From assembly GCA_002238925.1 (NCBI GenBank), contig MPNH01000055.1, positions 1-35,834 of the forward strand: DNA of 35,834 nucleotides, read 5' to 3'. This DNA comes from Spirochaetaceae bacterium bin103 (lineage in GTDB: Bacteria; Spirochaetota; Spirochaetia; SZUA-6; Bin103). Positions 17,241 through 25,022 of this stretch are shown piece after piece. The notes under the pieces are model-generated. The model saw nothing but the letters and a program-made list of their open reading frames with translations, did no database searches and had not been told where the DNA came from. The translations under genes and the position numbers were made by a program. The stretch's first letter is position 1. Every line of letters begins with the position of its first letter.

Positions 17241-19080
17241 TAACGCTCTTGGCGAGGTTGCGCGGGCGGTCGACGTTGTGGCCGCGCGCGAGCGCCGCGT
17301 AGTAGGCCATGAGCTGCAGCGGGATGGTGGTGACCAGCGGCGACAGCAGGGGGTGAGTCTTGGGCACGTAGATGATCGCGTCGGCCAGTTCCGCCAGGTG
17401 GCGGTCGCCCTCGGTGGCGATGGCGATAATACTGCCGGCGCGCCCCTTCACCTCCTCGATGTTCGCCACCACCTTGTCGTAGGTGTGATCGCGCGGCGCC
17501 ACCACCACCACCGGCATGCCGCGGTCGATCAGGGCGATCGGCCCGTGCTTCATCTCCGCGGCGGGCAGCCCCTCGGCGTGGATGTAGCTGATCTCCTTCA
17601 GCTTGAGCGCCCCCTCCAGGGCCACCGGGTAATTCACGCCGCGGCCCAGGTAGAGCCAGTTCTCGCGCTCCACGTAGCGTTCGGTGAGATCGCGGATGGC
17701 ATCCGCCATGGCCAGGATGCGCTCGATCTTGGCCGGGATTTCGTCCAACTGGCGCAGCAGACCGGCGGTGCGCTCGGGGGACAGGTGGCGGCGGCGGCCC
17801 ATGTTGATTGCCAGCAGCGCAAGCACGGCAACCTGGCCGGTGAACGCCTTGGTGCTGGCCACGCCGATCTCGGGACCGACGTGCAGGTACACACCGGAAT
17901 CGGTTTCGCGCGCGATGCTCGATCCCACCACGTTGACAATGCCCAGGGTGGTGGCGCCCTTGAGCTGCAGTTCGCGCAGGGCGGCCACCGAATCGGCGGT
18001 CTCGCCCGACTGGCTGAGCACGATGCCGAGCGTGTTGCGCTGGATCACCGGGTTGCGGTAGCGCAGTTCGCTGGCGTACTCCACCTCGGCCGGCACCCGC
18101 GCCAGCTCCTCGAACAGGTACTCGCCGATCAGCCCGGCGTGCCAGGCGGTGCCGCAGCCGGTCAGGATCACGCGCTGGTAGCGGGCCAGTTCGCGCTCGC
18201 GGTCCGCCAGTCCACCCAGCACCACCGTGCCCTCGTTCTGGTCAATGCGCCCGCGCAGCGTGTTGCGCAGCGCCGCCGGCTGCTCGTGGATCTCCTTGCT
18301 CATGTGGTGGCGGTGGCCGTCGAGCTCGATCTCCTGCAGCCGTACCTCGAGGGTGCTGACGCTCTTGCTCAGCGGGATGTCGTCGATGGTGGAGGCGCGC
18401 AGGCCGTCGCGGGTGAGCAGCGCCAACTCGTTGTCGTCCAGGTAGACCACCTGCCGGGTGTGTTCGATTACCGCCGCGCCGTCGGAGGCCACCACGTGCT
18501 CGCCGTCGCCGACCCCGACCAGGACCGGGCTGCCGCGGCGGGCGGCGATGAGCTGATCGGGGTGGTCGCGGCTTATTACCACCAGGCCGAAGGTGCCGCG
18601 CACGTCGTGCAGCGCGCGCCGCACGGAAGCGAGCAGGTTGCCGGACTCGCCGTTGCCGCCGTCGTGGTAAAGGTAGCCGATGAGCTGGGCGAGCGCCTCG
18701 GTGTCGGTTTCGCTGGCCGGCTCGATGCCCTGCTCGGTGAGGAAGGCGCGAATCGACCGGTAGTTCTCGATGATGCCGTTGTGTACCACGGCGATGGTGC
18801 CGCTGGCGTCGAAGTGGGGGTGGGCGTTGCGCTGCGTGGGGGCGCCGTGCGTCGCCCACCGGGTGTGCGCAATGCCGGTAGTGCCCGGGGCACGTTCGGC
18901 GGCCAACTTGCGCGCCAGGTTGTCCACCTCGCCCACCGTACGGTGCCGGTGCAGCACGCGGTCGCCGTCGAGGGTCGCAATCCCCGCCGAATCATAGCCC
19001 CGGTATTCCAGGCGCCGCAGCCCGGTTACCAGCAGCTCCGCCGCCGGCCGTGGCCCGACGTATCCCACAATCCCGCACAT
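17230..19080 (-). CDS. glmS: Glutamine-fructose-6-phosphate aminotransferase (isomerising)
   Basis: GlmS makes glucosamine-6-phosphate from fructose-6-phosphate and glutamine, the first step toward UDP-GlcNAc for the wall and surface glycans. The 616-residue protein starts MCGIVGYVG, so Cys2 becomes the N-terminal nucleophile of the class II amidotransferase domain. HTRWATHG, NGIIENY and the TDTEAL region follow. Two SIS sugar-isomerase domains occupy about residues 290-600, with LTGCGTAWHAG, SQSGETADS and the C-terminal PRNLAKSVTVE tail. A longer reading would add nine residues (from base 19107), but the family requires Met-Cys, and a G-rich stretch precedes this ATG. It is convergent with rodA and divergent from the CysQ gene. 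I see no glmS ribozyme upstream. Confidence 0.97.
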   Translation of the reverse strand: MCGIVGYVGPRPAAELLVTGLRRLEYRGYDSAGIATLDGDRVLHRHRTVGEVDNLARKLAAERAPGTTGIAHTRWATHGAPTQRNAHPHFDASGTIAVVHNGIIENYRSIRAFLTEQGIEPASETDTEALAQLIGYLYHDGGNGESGNLLASVRRALHDVRGTFGLVVISRDHPDQLIAARRGSPVLVGVGDGEHVVASDGAAVIEHTRQVVYLDDNELALLTRDGLRASTIDDIPLSKSVSTLEVRLQEIELDGHRHHMSKEIHEQPAALRNTLRGRIDQNEGTVVLGGLADRERELARYQRVILTGCGTAWHAGLIGEYLFEELARVPAEVEYASELRYRNPVIQRNTLGIVLSQSGETADSVAALRELQLKGATTLGIVNVVGSSIARETDSGVYLHVGPEIGVASTKAFTGQVAVLALLAINMGRRRHLSPERTAGLLRQLDEIPAKIERILAMADAIRDLTERYVERENWLYLGRGVNYPVALEGALKLKEISYIHAEGLPAAEMKHGPIALIDRGMPVVVVAPRDHTYDKVVANIEEVKGRAGSIIAIATEGDRHLAELADAIIYVPKTHPLLSPLVTTIPLQLMAYYAALARGHNVDRPRNLAKSVTVE

Positions 19081-19263
19081 GGTCCCCCCCGCCCCAATGC
19101 TACGCACATACCCCGCCCCCGTCTACGCCCACCTCGGGCCGTGCTACGCTCCGGGCCGTCTCAGGTAGGCTTGCGGGTTGCGGGCGCCAGACTTCCGTGG
19201 ACTGCCATGCGGGTGCTGCGCGTGACAAGGGTCGGAGGGTCGCGGCGGGTGGTGCAAACGGAT

Positions 19264-20130
19264 ATGGTGGGGCTCGTGGGGGACGGCACGGTTCAACTCC
19301 TGGAGTGTGCGATGCGGGCGGCGGTGCGTGGCGGCGAGGTGGTGCTGCGGCACCGGAGCGGAGCGCTGACCGTGCGCCGCAAGGCGGACGACACGCCGGT
19401 GACGCAGGCGGACGAGGCGGCGCAGGTTGCCCTGGAAGAGGTGCTGGTTGCGTCGGCGCCGGAAATCCCGGTGGTGAGCGAGGAGGGCCGCATTGCGCCG
19501 GCCGCGGAACGGAGAGCGTGGCGGCGGCTGTGGCTGGTGGACCCGCTCGACGGCACCAAGGAGTACATCCGCGGCGGCGACGATTTCTCGGTGAACGTGG
19601 CGCTGTGCGAGGCGGGCGTGCCCTGGCTGGGGGTGATCTACGCGCCGGTGCGCGACCGGCTCTACTACGGCGCCGTGGGCTGCGGCGCATACCTGTTGGA
19701 CGGCGCGCGGCGGGCGGCGCTGACGGCGGGTGCGGGAAGCCGGCTGGATGGGGGAGTGCGCCCGGCCCGGGAGGTGCCGGTGGTGGTGGCCAGCACCAGC
19801 CACTTTGCCGCCAACACCGAGCGCCTGGTCGGCCGGCTGCGCGCCGCCCACGGCGGGCTGACCATCCGGCGCCTGTCCAGCGCCATCAAGCTGGGCATGG
19901 TGGCTGCGGGGGAGGCGGACTACTACCCGCGCTTCGGCCCCACCATGGAGTGGGACACCGCGGCCGGCGACGCCCTGCTGCGCACCGTCGGCGGCCGCAT
20001 CGTGCAGGCACGCACCGGCCGCCCTCTGCGCTACAACAAGCACGACCTCCACAACCCGCCCTTCCTGGCCCTCGGCCCCGGCTGGCGGCTACCCCCCGCC
20101 GTACAGCGCCCGACCGGCGCGCAGCCGTAA
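19264..20130 (+). CDS. cysQ: CysQ-like 3'(2'),5'-bisphosphate nucleotidase (inositol monophosphatase superfamily)
   Basis: The enzyme probably removes the 3'-phosphate of PAP, a product of sulfation and sulfate assimilation. Superfamily metal-site motifs are present: TPVTQADEAAQ, the EE of VVSEEG, WLVDPLDGTKEYI near residue 92 and EWDTAAGDALL near residue 220. The KEYI form and the SAIKLGMVAAGEADYYPR block are characteristic of CysQ rather than SuhB or HisN. Start choice: ATG 19264 gives about 288 residues and fits the family N-terminus. ATG 19207 would add 19 Arg/Val-rich residues. It is divergent from glmS across a 180-base GC-rich spacer in which I see no clear promoter. An insertion of about 15 residues follows ALTAG. 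The substrate is inferred by family. Confidence 0.88.
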   Translation: MVGLVGDGTVQLLECAMRAAVRGGEVVLRHRSGALTVRRKADDTPVTQADEAAQVALEEVLVASAPEIPVVSEEGRIAPAAERRAWRRLWLVDPLDGTKEYIRGGDDFSVNVALCEAGVPWLGVIYAPVRDRLYYGAVGCGAYLLDGARRAALTAGAGSRLDGGVRPAREVPVVVASTSHFAANTERLVGRLRAAHGGLTIRRLSSAIKLGMVAAGEADYYPRFGPTMEWDTAAGDALLRTVGGRIVQARTGRPLRYNKHDLHNPPFLALGPGWRLPPAVQRPTGAQP

Positions 20131-20173
20131 CGCCCGCCCCTCAGCCGTGGTGCGCCCTGCTGCATGAGCACCG

Positions 20174-20920
20174 TCAGATAGGGCGGCGGGTGTAGGCGCG
20201 GTTGGCGGCGGCGTAGGTTTCGGGGGTGCCTACGTCGTAGCTGGGGCCGCCGGCGATGTAGCCGTAGACGGGGGCGCGCTGGACCAGCCAGGCCAGGAAG
20301 TGGCCGGGGGCGTCGGGGTTGCCGCCGCCGGCCAGGTAGTCGCGCAGCAGGGAGTGCGCCGCGGGCGGGAGCACGTAGAGGGCAAGGCTGGCCAGGTCGG
20401 AGCGGGGCTGCGCGGGTTTTTCCTCGAAGTCGACGATGCGGCTGGCGTCGTCGAGCAGGACGCAGCCGTGCCGGCCGGCGATGTGGGAGCGGTCCGGCAT
20501 CTGCACGCACAGGTTGACGGCGGCGGCGCGCCGGCGGGCGAAGGCGAGCGGCTCGGTCAGTTCGAAGGCCAGCAGCTTGTCGGTGGCGGCGACCAGCACC
20601 GTGTCCGTGCACGCGAGGCGGTCGAGGGCCAGTGCCAGGTCGCCGAGCGCGCCGAGCCGCTGCCGCTCGTGGGACGTGCGGTCGCTGAGCAGGCGCACCG
20701 GCAGCGGCGGCTCGTGGTCCGCGAGATGGCGTTCGAAGGCGGCCAGGAACAGGTCGTTGGTGACCAGCGCGGCGGCTTCGACGGCGCCGGAGCGGGCGAT
20801 GTTGGCCAGCAGGTGGTCGAGCAGGGGGCGGCCACCGACCGGGATCAGCGCCTTCGGGGTATCCGGGAACAGGGCGCGTACGCGGGTACCGTAGCCGGCG
20901 GCGAGCAGGACCGCGGTCAG
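20174..20920 (-). CDS. Sugar-1-phosphate nucleotidyltransferase, apparent CTG start
   Basis: It probably joins a sugar-1-phosphate to an NTP to form an NDP-sugar. Read from CTG 20920 the protein begins MTAVLLAAGYGTRVRAL and has the complete nucleotidyltransferase signature, including PKALIPVGGRPLLDHLL. The metal site is probably ATDKLL, then IVDFEEKPAQP and GPSYDVGTPETYAAA. This gives 248 residues. No ATG, GTG or TTG lies between the GHMP kinase stop and this point. The first standard start, GTG 20698, would remove 74 residues and the whole NTP-binding loop. The CTG shares bases with the kinase TGA as CTGA, exactly like the ATGA overlaps elsewhere in this window. The substrate is unknown; the partner kinase suggests uronic acid-1-phosphate. 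Confidence 0.85.
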   Translation of the reverse strand: MTAVLLAAGYGTRVRALFPDTPKALIPVGGRPLLDHLLANIARSGAVEAAALVTNDLFLAAFERHLADHEPPLPVRLLSDRTSHERQRLGALGDLALALDRLACTDTVLVAATDKLLAFELTEPLAFARRRAAAVNLCVQMPDRSHIAGRHGCVLLDDASRIVDFEEKPAQPRSDLASLALYVLPPAAHSLLRDYLAGGGNPDAPGHFLAWLVQRAPVYGYIAGGPSYDVGTPETYAAANRAYTRRPI

Positions 20921-21972
20921 GACGCAGGCTCGCTGACGCGGACAGGGACGATGGCGAATCCTTCGGCGCGGTATGCGCTGCCGATCCGCTCCAGGTGGGC
21001 GGCGTCCTCGCAGGTGCCGATTGCGGCGCCGCCGGAGCCGGCGAACTTGGCATGGGCGCCCTGCTCGCGGGCGATGGCGATCATGCGCACCTGCTCCGGG
21101 GGCAGGTCGTACACCGAGCGGCGCAGGTCGAAGTCGCGGTCCATGATCGGGCCGAGTCGGCCCGAGTCGCCGCCGCGCAGCGCCGCCAGCGCCTCGTCGA
21201 CGAGCGCCGCCTTGGCGGCCATCGCCTCCGCAATGGCGGCGTCGTGTTCCACCTCCGCCCGGTAGCGCATCACGTTATGAATCGCGCCGGAGGACTTGGA
21301 CAGGCCCTCGTGCCAGGCGATGAACAGCGGCGGCAGCAGGTGCGCGGGGAGGTACTCGTAGTCGCCGTGGCGGCCGCCGTTGCGCGCGTACGCGGCGGAG
21401 GTAAAGTCCATCGCCACCACGCCGCCGTACACCGCCACCACGCGATCCTGCGGCCCGGCGCTGATGCCGAGCTCGATGGTCTCCGCCTCCAGGATGATGT
21501 TGGGCTGCTCCGGCTTCGGGATGTCCCGCTCGGTGAGCTCGTAGAACTGCATCAGCGCCTTGAACACGGCGGTGATGATTGCCGAGGAGCCGCCGAGCCC
21601 GACCCCGAACGGGATGTCGGAGTGGTACTCGATGGTGAAGTTGCGCCGCGGCAGCGTGATGCCGCGCTCCTCGCAGCAGTGGTGGAAGCGCACCAGCAGG
21701 GCCTCGATCAGGCGGATGCCGCCGTAGTAGCCGTATTGGTGGCGGTAGCGGGCGAGTGCGGCCACGTCCGGGAAGCTGGTAGTGTCGCGGGCATTGGGCA
21801 CCACCGTGACGCGCTCGGACTCGTACAGCGTCACGCGCGCCGAGAACGCGTCGAACAGCAGGGAGATCACCTTGCCGCCGAACAGGTCGGACGGATTGCC
21901 CACCAGACCGGAACGGGCGCCGACGGCGCTGCAGATGCGCCCGCTGCCGGTGCCACCGGGGCGAGCCGCCAC
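20917..21972 (-). CDS. GHMP-family sugar kinase, glucuronokinase-like
   Basis: It phosphorylates a sugar or related small molecule at the expense of ATP. The 351-residue protein shows the N-terminal GLVGNPSDLFGGKVIS, which resembles the (R)xGLxGNPSD start of plant-type glucuronokinases more than galactokinase or heptose kinase. The ATP-binding motif is IPFGVGLGGSSAIITA, and the C-terminal glycine motif is AKFAGSGGAAIG. ISAGPQDRVVAVYGGVVAMDF is also typical of the sugar-1-kinase branch. The start is GTG 21972. Its stop overlaps the nucleotidyltransferase start by four bases, so the two make a kinase-pyrophosphorylase salvage pair (sugar to sugar-1-P to NDP-sugar). Glucuronate as substrate is an inference from motifs and from a UDP-glucuronate epimerase gene 13 kb away. 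Heptose or fucose kinase activity cannot be excluded. Confidence 0.83.
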   Translation of the reverse strand: MAARPGGTGSGRICSAVGARSGLVGNPSDLFGGKVISLLFDAFSARVTLYESERVTVVPNARDTTSFPDVAALARYRHQYGYYGGIRLIEALLVRFHHCCEERGITLPRRNFTIEYHSDIPFGVGLGGSSAIITAVFKALMQFYELTERDIPKPEQPNIILEAETIELGISAGPQDRVVAVYGGVVAMDFTSAAYARNGGRHGDYEYLPAHLLPPLFIAWHEGLSKSSGAIHNVMRYRAEVEHDAAIAEAMAAKAALVDEALAALRGGDSGRLGPIMDRDFDLRRSVYDLPPEQVRMIAIAREQGAHAKFAGSGGAAIGTCEDAAHLERIGSAYRAEGFAIVPVRVSEPAS

Positions 21973-22020
21973 TATCGCCCCGCAGCCGCCGCCGGGCGGC
22001 GTCCCGTCTTGCCCACGCTC

Positions 22021-22914
22021 CTAAGCGGCGAACAGCGCGAACGCGAAGTTCGCCGCCGGCGGGGCCATGTCGTCGCGGCCCTTCAGGTAGCGATGCGCCT
22101 GCTGTTCGGGCGACACGTGATCGAGATTGGTAAACCCGGCGCGGCGCATCTCGGCGTTCAACTCGTCCGGCGTGTACATCGACAGCATCGGCTCGCCGCG
22201 CTTGGCCACGAACTGGTCGAGCTTGTCGGCGAACAACAGGCCGTCGGGGGGCACCAGGTGGCGCGGATACTTGTAATCGAGGGCAATCCTGGTGCCCGGC
22301 GTCGCTATCGCCGCAATGCGGTCGAGCGTGTCGCGAACGGCGTCGCGCGTCAGGTAGTAGCTGGTACCGAGCCAGGAGAAGAACGCCGGGGCAGCGGTAT
22401 CGAATCCGGCCTTGGTCAGCGCTTCGTCGAGCCGGTCGGTCTCGAAATCCACCGGCGTGAACACGAGGTTGGGCGGCAGATGGTCGCTGATCCTGAGCAG
22501 CTTGTCGCGCTTCATGTTCTGCGACGCCGGATGGTCCACCTCGAACACGCGCAACCGGTCGGCGAACTCATCCTGCCGCAGGCAGAACGAATCGAGGCCG
22601 GCGCCGAGAATGACATACTGCCGGGCGCCGGCGGCCACCGCGTCGCGCAACTGGTCCTCGGCGTAGCGGAGGCGCAGGATGTTCTCGGTGTGGACCGGCA
22701 TCAACGCCCGCATCAGCCGGTGGACGATTACCCGGTACAATGCCCAGTTGTTGGCCACCAGCCGCCAGAACGGCGTGATCAGGTGGATTGCGTAGGTGTC
22801 CGACACAATCGGGTCCTGGTGCCAGCGCAAGTGACCGGCGCGGATCGCCGCCGCCAGAATCGCCGTCGTGCTCGCGCGTTTGACGCGCGCTTCCTGCCTG
22901 CTGTCGTTCGCCAC
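22021..22914 (-). CDS. Class I SAM-dependent methyltransferase, LCM/PPM family
   Basis: The family (leucine carboxyl methyltransferase fold, common in actinobacteria and scattered elsewhere) transfers a methyl group, often to a carboxylate; the substrate here is unknown. The 297-residue protein has RASTTAILAAAIRAGH near the N-terminus, the SAM-binding segment YVILGAGLDSFCLR near residue 105, the acidic ribose contact RVFEVDHPASQ, and FFSWLGTSYYLTRDAV. All are diagnostic of this family. The start is GTG 22914 with no strong ribosome site. It lies 48 bases upstream of the GHMP kinase on the same strand and may share its transcript. A divergent HTH-type frame begins 130 bases away. The sequence appears intact. 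Confidence 0.85.
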   Translation of the reverse strand: MANDSRQEARVKRASTTAILAAAIRAGHLRWHQDPIVSDTYAIHLITPFWRLVANNWALYRVIVHRLMRALMPVHTENILRLRYAEDQLRDAVAAGARQYVILGAGLDSFCLRQDEFADRLRVFEVDHPASQNMKRDKLLRISDHLPPNLVFTPVDFETDRLDEALTKAGFDTAAPAFFSWLGTSYYLTRDAVRDTLDRIAAIATPGTRIALDYKYPRHLVPPDGLLFADKLDQFVAKRGEPMLSMYTPDELNAEMRRAGFTNLDHVSPEQQAHRYLKGRDDMAPPAANFAFALFAA

Positions 22915-23044
22915 AACCTCATGCTATCAGTAGCCCGAACGCGCCCACCCTGTACAGCACCGGCCGACCGGCCGGTACCGAAACGCTCTTGCCCAGGTTC
23001 AATCTCGCTATTCGGCTCGCATAACATAATGTCGAAGGAGCATA

Positions 23045-23584
23045 ATGCCGGTCACCAACCTGAGTCGTCCGCTCGGTCGGTTGATCGATCTGGGCTACGT
23101 GCCGCGTGAGCTTCCGTTGTCCGGCAACCAGATCGACGCATGGCGCCAGGAAGGCTACAGCTTCCTGGTGATCCACGAGCTGCTGCGGCAGCACGTGGTG
23201 AAATACTCGGAAACCACGGTGCGGCGCTACATCCACCGGCACTTCCCGTCGCCGGTGCGACCAGTGATGCGCCGAGACGAAGCCCGCGGGCGCGGAGTGG
23301 AGCGACGCCTGGAACGGCGACCGCGTGCACGCCGGCGGCACCACCGTCGCGGCGGCCGCCCCGATCGAACGCATCCCGGTCTTCATCCGCGGCCACGACC
23401 GCGATTTGGCCACGTTGTTCCAGGGGTTGTACGAACGGTAGCGGAATGCCGGCCGGCGGGAGTGCCGGCAGCCAAGACGGAGCGGCAACGTCCGTGCCCG
23501 CGAGTGCCGGGTGCGGCTGCTCGGCGCTATCGAGTCTGCTGGTTCATCCGTTCCCGGAGTGCCGCGTTGATCAGCGACTGGTAG
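23045..23584 (+). CDS. Helix-turn-helix-like reading frame with aberrant 3' half
   Basis: I do not recognise a specific family. The first 75 or so residues look genuine: IDAWRQEGYSFLVIHELLRQHV then YSETTVRRYIHRHFP has the pattern of a DNA-binding HTH, as in transposase or resolvase N-termini. AAGGAG at 23035-23040, four bases before ATG 23045, is a strong ribosome site, and CATAAT at 23025-23030 could be a -10 element. From about residue 76 the frame becomes Arg/Pro/His-rich and resembles an out-of-frame reading. In the same bases another frame encodes a glycosidase C-terminus (23268-23441). The functional part therefore probably ends near base 23265. This is likely a gene truncated by a rearrangement. 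Confidence 0.4.
   Translation: MPVTNLSRPLGRLIDLGYVPRELPLSGNQIDAWRQEGYSFLVIHELLRQHVVKYSETTVRRYIHRHFPSPVRPVMRRDEARGRGVERRLERRPRARRRHHRRGGRPDRTHPGLHPRPRPRFGHVVPGVVRTVAECRPAGVPAAKTERQRPCPRVPGAAARRYRVCWFIRSRSAALISDW
23268..23441 (+). pseudogene. Remnant of a GH31-type glycoside hydrolase C-terminus
   Basis: Read in the frame of base 23268, 57 codons give ETKPAGAEWSDAWNGDRVHAG and continue through a TTVAAAAPIERIPVFIRGHD segment to a TAG stop at 23439-23441. The pattern W-x-G-(D/E)-R ... GG ... V-x-APIERIPVFIR is that of the beta-sandwich after the barrel in family 31 alpha-glucosidases and xylosidases. The frame closes upstream at TGA 23265 with no start and no catalytic domain. It is a non-functional piece, left in a different frame from the HTH gene whose end it replaces. 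Confidence 0.55.
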
Positions 23585-23757
23585 CCCACCTTCTTGATCC
23601 CTGCGAGTTTGCGGAAATAGACCACGACGTCATCGTCCAGCCGGATCGTGATCGACTTCTTCCTCGGTGAATAGAAGCGTCCGCGCACCGCCTCCTTGCC
23701 GGAGAAGTCATACTCCTCCGGGAGCTCGTAGTTGTCCCAATCAGATCGTTTCTTCAT
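23527..23757 (-). CDS. brnA: BrnA-type ribbon-helix-helix antitoxin
   Basis: BrnA neutralises the RelE-fold RNase BrnT and represses its own operon. The 76-residue protein, read from ATG 23757, starts MKKRSDWDNYELPEEYDFSG. It contains the RHH segment KSITIRLDDDVVVYFRKLAG and ends with VGYQSLINAALRERM, the signature GYQ-x-x-IN-x-xL of BrnA. A longer reading from 23793 adds 12 residues that overlap the toxin gene and is unlikely. It overlaps the end of the brnT remnant by 17 bases, the usual toxin-first order. Since the toxin gene looks truncated, this may now be an orphan antitoxin. Confidence 0.8.
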   Translation of the reverse strand: MKKRSDWDNYELPEEYDFSGKEAVRGRFYSPRKKSITIRLDDDVVVYFRKLAGIKKVGYQSLINAALRERMNQQTR

Positions 23758-23938
23758 ATTGCCGCTTCTCCCTCGGGGTCGCCAGGCGGGCACTGATCAA
23801 TCGTATGACTGCGTCGCCGTCCTCTCCGAAGAACAGATCGGCAACCGTCAAGGTCAGGCCGGTGTTCGTCTGGCCGACCGTCACCCAGCGCTCCTCGAAG
23901 GCCGAGAACCGCTCGTCCAACCAGCTCAGGTGCAACAA
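23741..23938 (-). pseudogene. brnT: BrnT-type toxin, 5'-truncated
   Basis: BrnT is a small ribonuclease toxin of about 90 residues. Only the C-terminal two thirds remain: EERWVTVGQTNTGLTLTV, then DAVIRLISARLATPREKRQYEE, which is the family's RIISAR-x-A-T-x-x-E-R-x-x-Y-E ending. The expected N-terminal part (F-x-WD-x-x-K with the KHGVSFEEA motif) is missing. Upstream in frame there are about 14 unrelated residues and then a TAA. Any translation would have to start at TTG 23938 or TTG 23935. The break falls about 30 bases from the 3' end of the glycan-cluster epimerase gene. Confidence 0.7.
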
Positions 23939-23970
23939 CCAGGACCACCTCGGGCTCAGGCCTTACCGGG

Positions 23971-24969
23971 TCAAGATCCGTTGTCATCCGGGTCACTCGC
24001 ACCTGCCGCAGCCGCTACTTCATACCTGATCGTGTCTTCCAGCGCTTCATCCAGCCCCAACGGGGGTTGGAAGCCGGTGTGTTCCACTCGCTGGGTTGCA
24101 AATGTGGTGGTGCTGCAGAATTTCCTGACCCGGACGGCACTAATCGGAAATCGCTTGCCGGTGATCGTGGCAAGCAGGTCACAGGTGACTCCACCAAGGT
24201 AACCTACGGCATACGGGATCTGGATTCTGCTCTTCAGGGGCTGGTCGACCGTCTGAACCACCATGTCGACCAGCTCACCCATCTGATAGTCGGGCTTGTC
24301 CGCGTAGTTGAACAGATGGTACCCCGGTCCAAGCCCAAGGACGTGTACGAGAAACGCGCTCAGATTGCCCACGTACGCCATCGACTTGCGGTTGTGGCCG
24401 CAACCAACCATCACGAACCGTCCGGCGGCGACCTGACGCACGAGTTCGTAGACGTTACCCCGGTTACCTTCACCGAAAACCACGGTCGGACGGACGATCA
24501 CCAGCGAGCGTTCCGAAGGAGCTTCGATCTGCCACTCCTGATGCACCTGTTCCGCGCGAAGCTTCGAGCGCCCGTAGGCGTTGAACGGCGACGTGCCATC
24601 TTCTTCCCTGGTTTCGGGCGCTGCTATCCCGTAGACCGCGACTGAGCTGATGAAGATGACCTGTTCGATCCCCAGTTCGCCGCAAACCTCGCACACATTT
24701 GCTGCACCCGCGACGTTCACTTCGTCATACCGCGTCTCCGGCTTGACATCATCGCGGTGCACCGCCGCGAGGTTGTACACGACCTCCACGCCATCGAGTG
24801 CGGTTCGCACGGCGGCACGGTCGCGCACGTCGGCCAAGCGGTAGCTTTCGTCGCGACCGCCCGGCGTCTCCACATCCACGATCGTCACCGTGTGACCGGC
24901 ACTGCTCAGCGCCGCCGCCAACCTCCGGCCGATGAACCCGGCCCCACCGATCACCGCTATCGCCGCCAT
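23971..24969 (-). CDS. NAD-dependent epimerase/dehydratase (extended SDR)
   Basis: It probably modifies a nucleotide-activated sugar for the adjacent glycan pathway, as a 4-epimerase or 4-reductase. The 332-residue protein has the Rossmann motif GGAGFIG at the start, AAVHRDD, the catalytic triad region ISSVAVYG followed by Y-x3-K as YGRSK, and VIVRPTVVFGEGNRG. The closest-looking groups are the GalE-like and QuiNAc/FucNAc 4-reductase-type SDRs; I cannot choose between them. ATG 24969 begins directly with the Rossmann fold. The gene is divergent from a GT2 gene across 53 AT-rich bases. Its 3' end lies about 30 bases from the brnT remnant, marking one edge of the glycan cluster. Confidence 0.85.
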   Translation of the reverse strand: MAAIAVIGGAGFIGRRLAAALSSAGHTVTIVDVETPGGRDESYRLADVRDRAAVRTALDGVEVVYNLAAVHRDDVKPETRYDEVNVAGAANVCEVCGELGIEQVIFISSVAVYGIAAPETREEDGTSPFNAYGRSKLRAEQVHQEWQIEAPSERSLVIVRPTVVFGEGNRGNVYELVRQVAAGRFVMVGCGHNRKSMAYVGNLSAFLVHVLGLGPGYHLFNYADKPDYQMGELVDMVVQTVDQPLKSRIQIPYAVGYLGGVTCDLLATITGKRFPISAVRVRKFCSTTTFATQRVEHTGFQPPLGLDEALEDTIRYEVAAAAGASDPDDNGS

Positions 24970-24984
24970 CTGCTATCCATCTCA

Positions 24985-25015
24985 TTGACTCCAACGCGGA
25001 AAAACATGATACATT
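24985..25015 (+). promoter_or_regulatory. Sigma-70 promoter for the + strand GT2 gene, possibly leaderless
   Basis: TTGACT at 24985-24990 (-35) and TACATT at 25010-25015 (-10), preceded by TG at 25007-25008 (extended -10), are separated by 19 bases. The expected transcription start, about seven bases after the -10, falls at or next to ATG 25023, leaving no room for a ribosome site. This suggests a leaderless mRNA. Confidence 0.55.
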
Positions 25016-25022
25016 TTTATAG

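Noticed and set aside
19081..19263. glmS ribozyme or riboswitch upstream of glmS
   Set aside because: The spacer is only GC-rich sequence; I see no ribozyme core, and the element is typical of Firmicutes.
17278..20130. 950-residue + strand frame spanning glmS and cysQ
   Set aside because: Its first 660 residues are antisense to glmS and featureless. Only the part from about 19264 (cysQ) is real.
20174..20698. 174-residue version of the nucleotidyltransferase from GTG 20698
   Set aside because: It drops the conserved NTP-binding loop, which is intact upstream in the same frame.
23045..23265. Insertion sequence carrying the HTH frame
   Set aside because: No terminal inverted repeats, target duplication or DDE domain could be seen, so only an HTH-like frame is reported.
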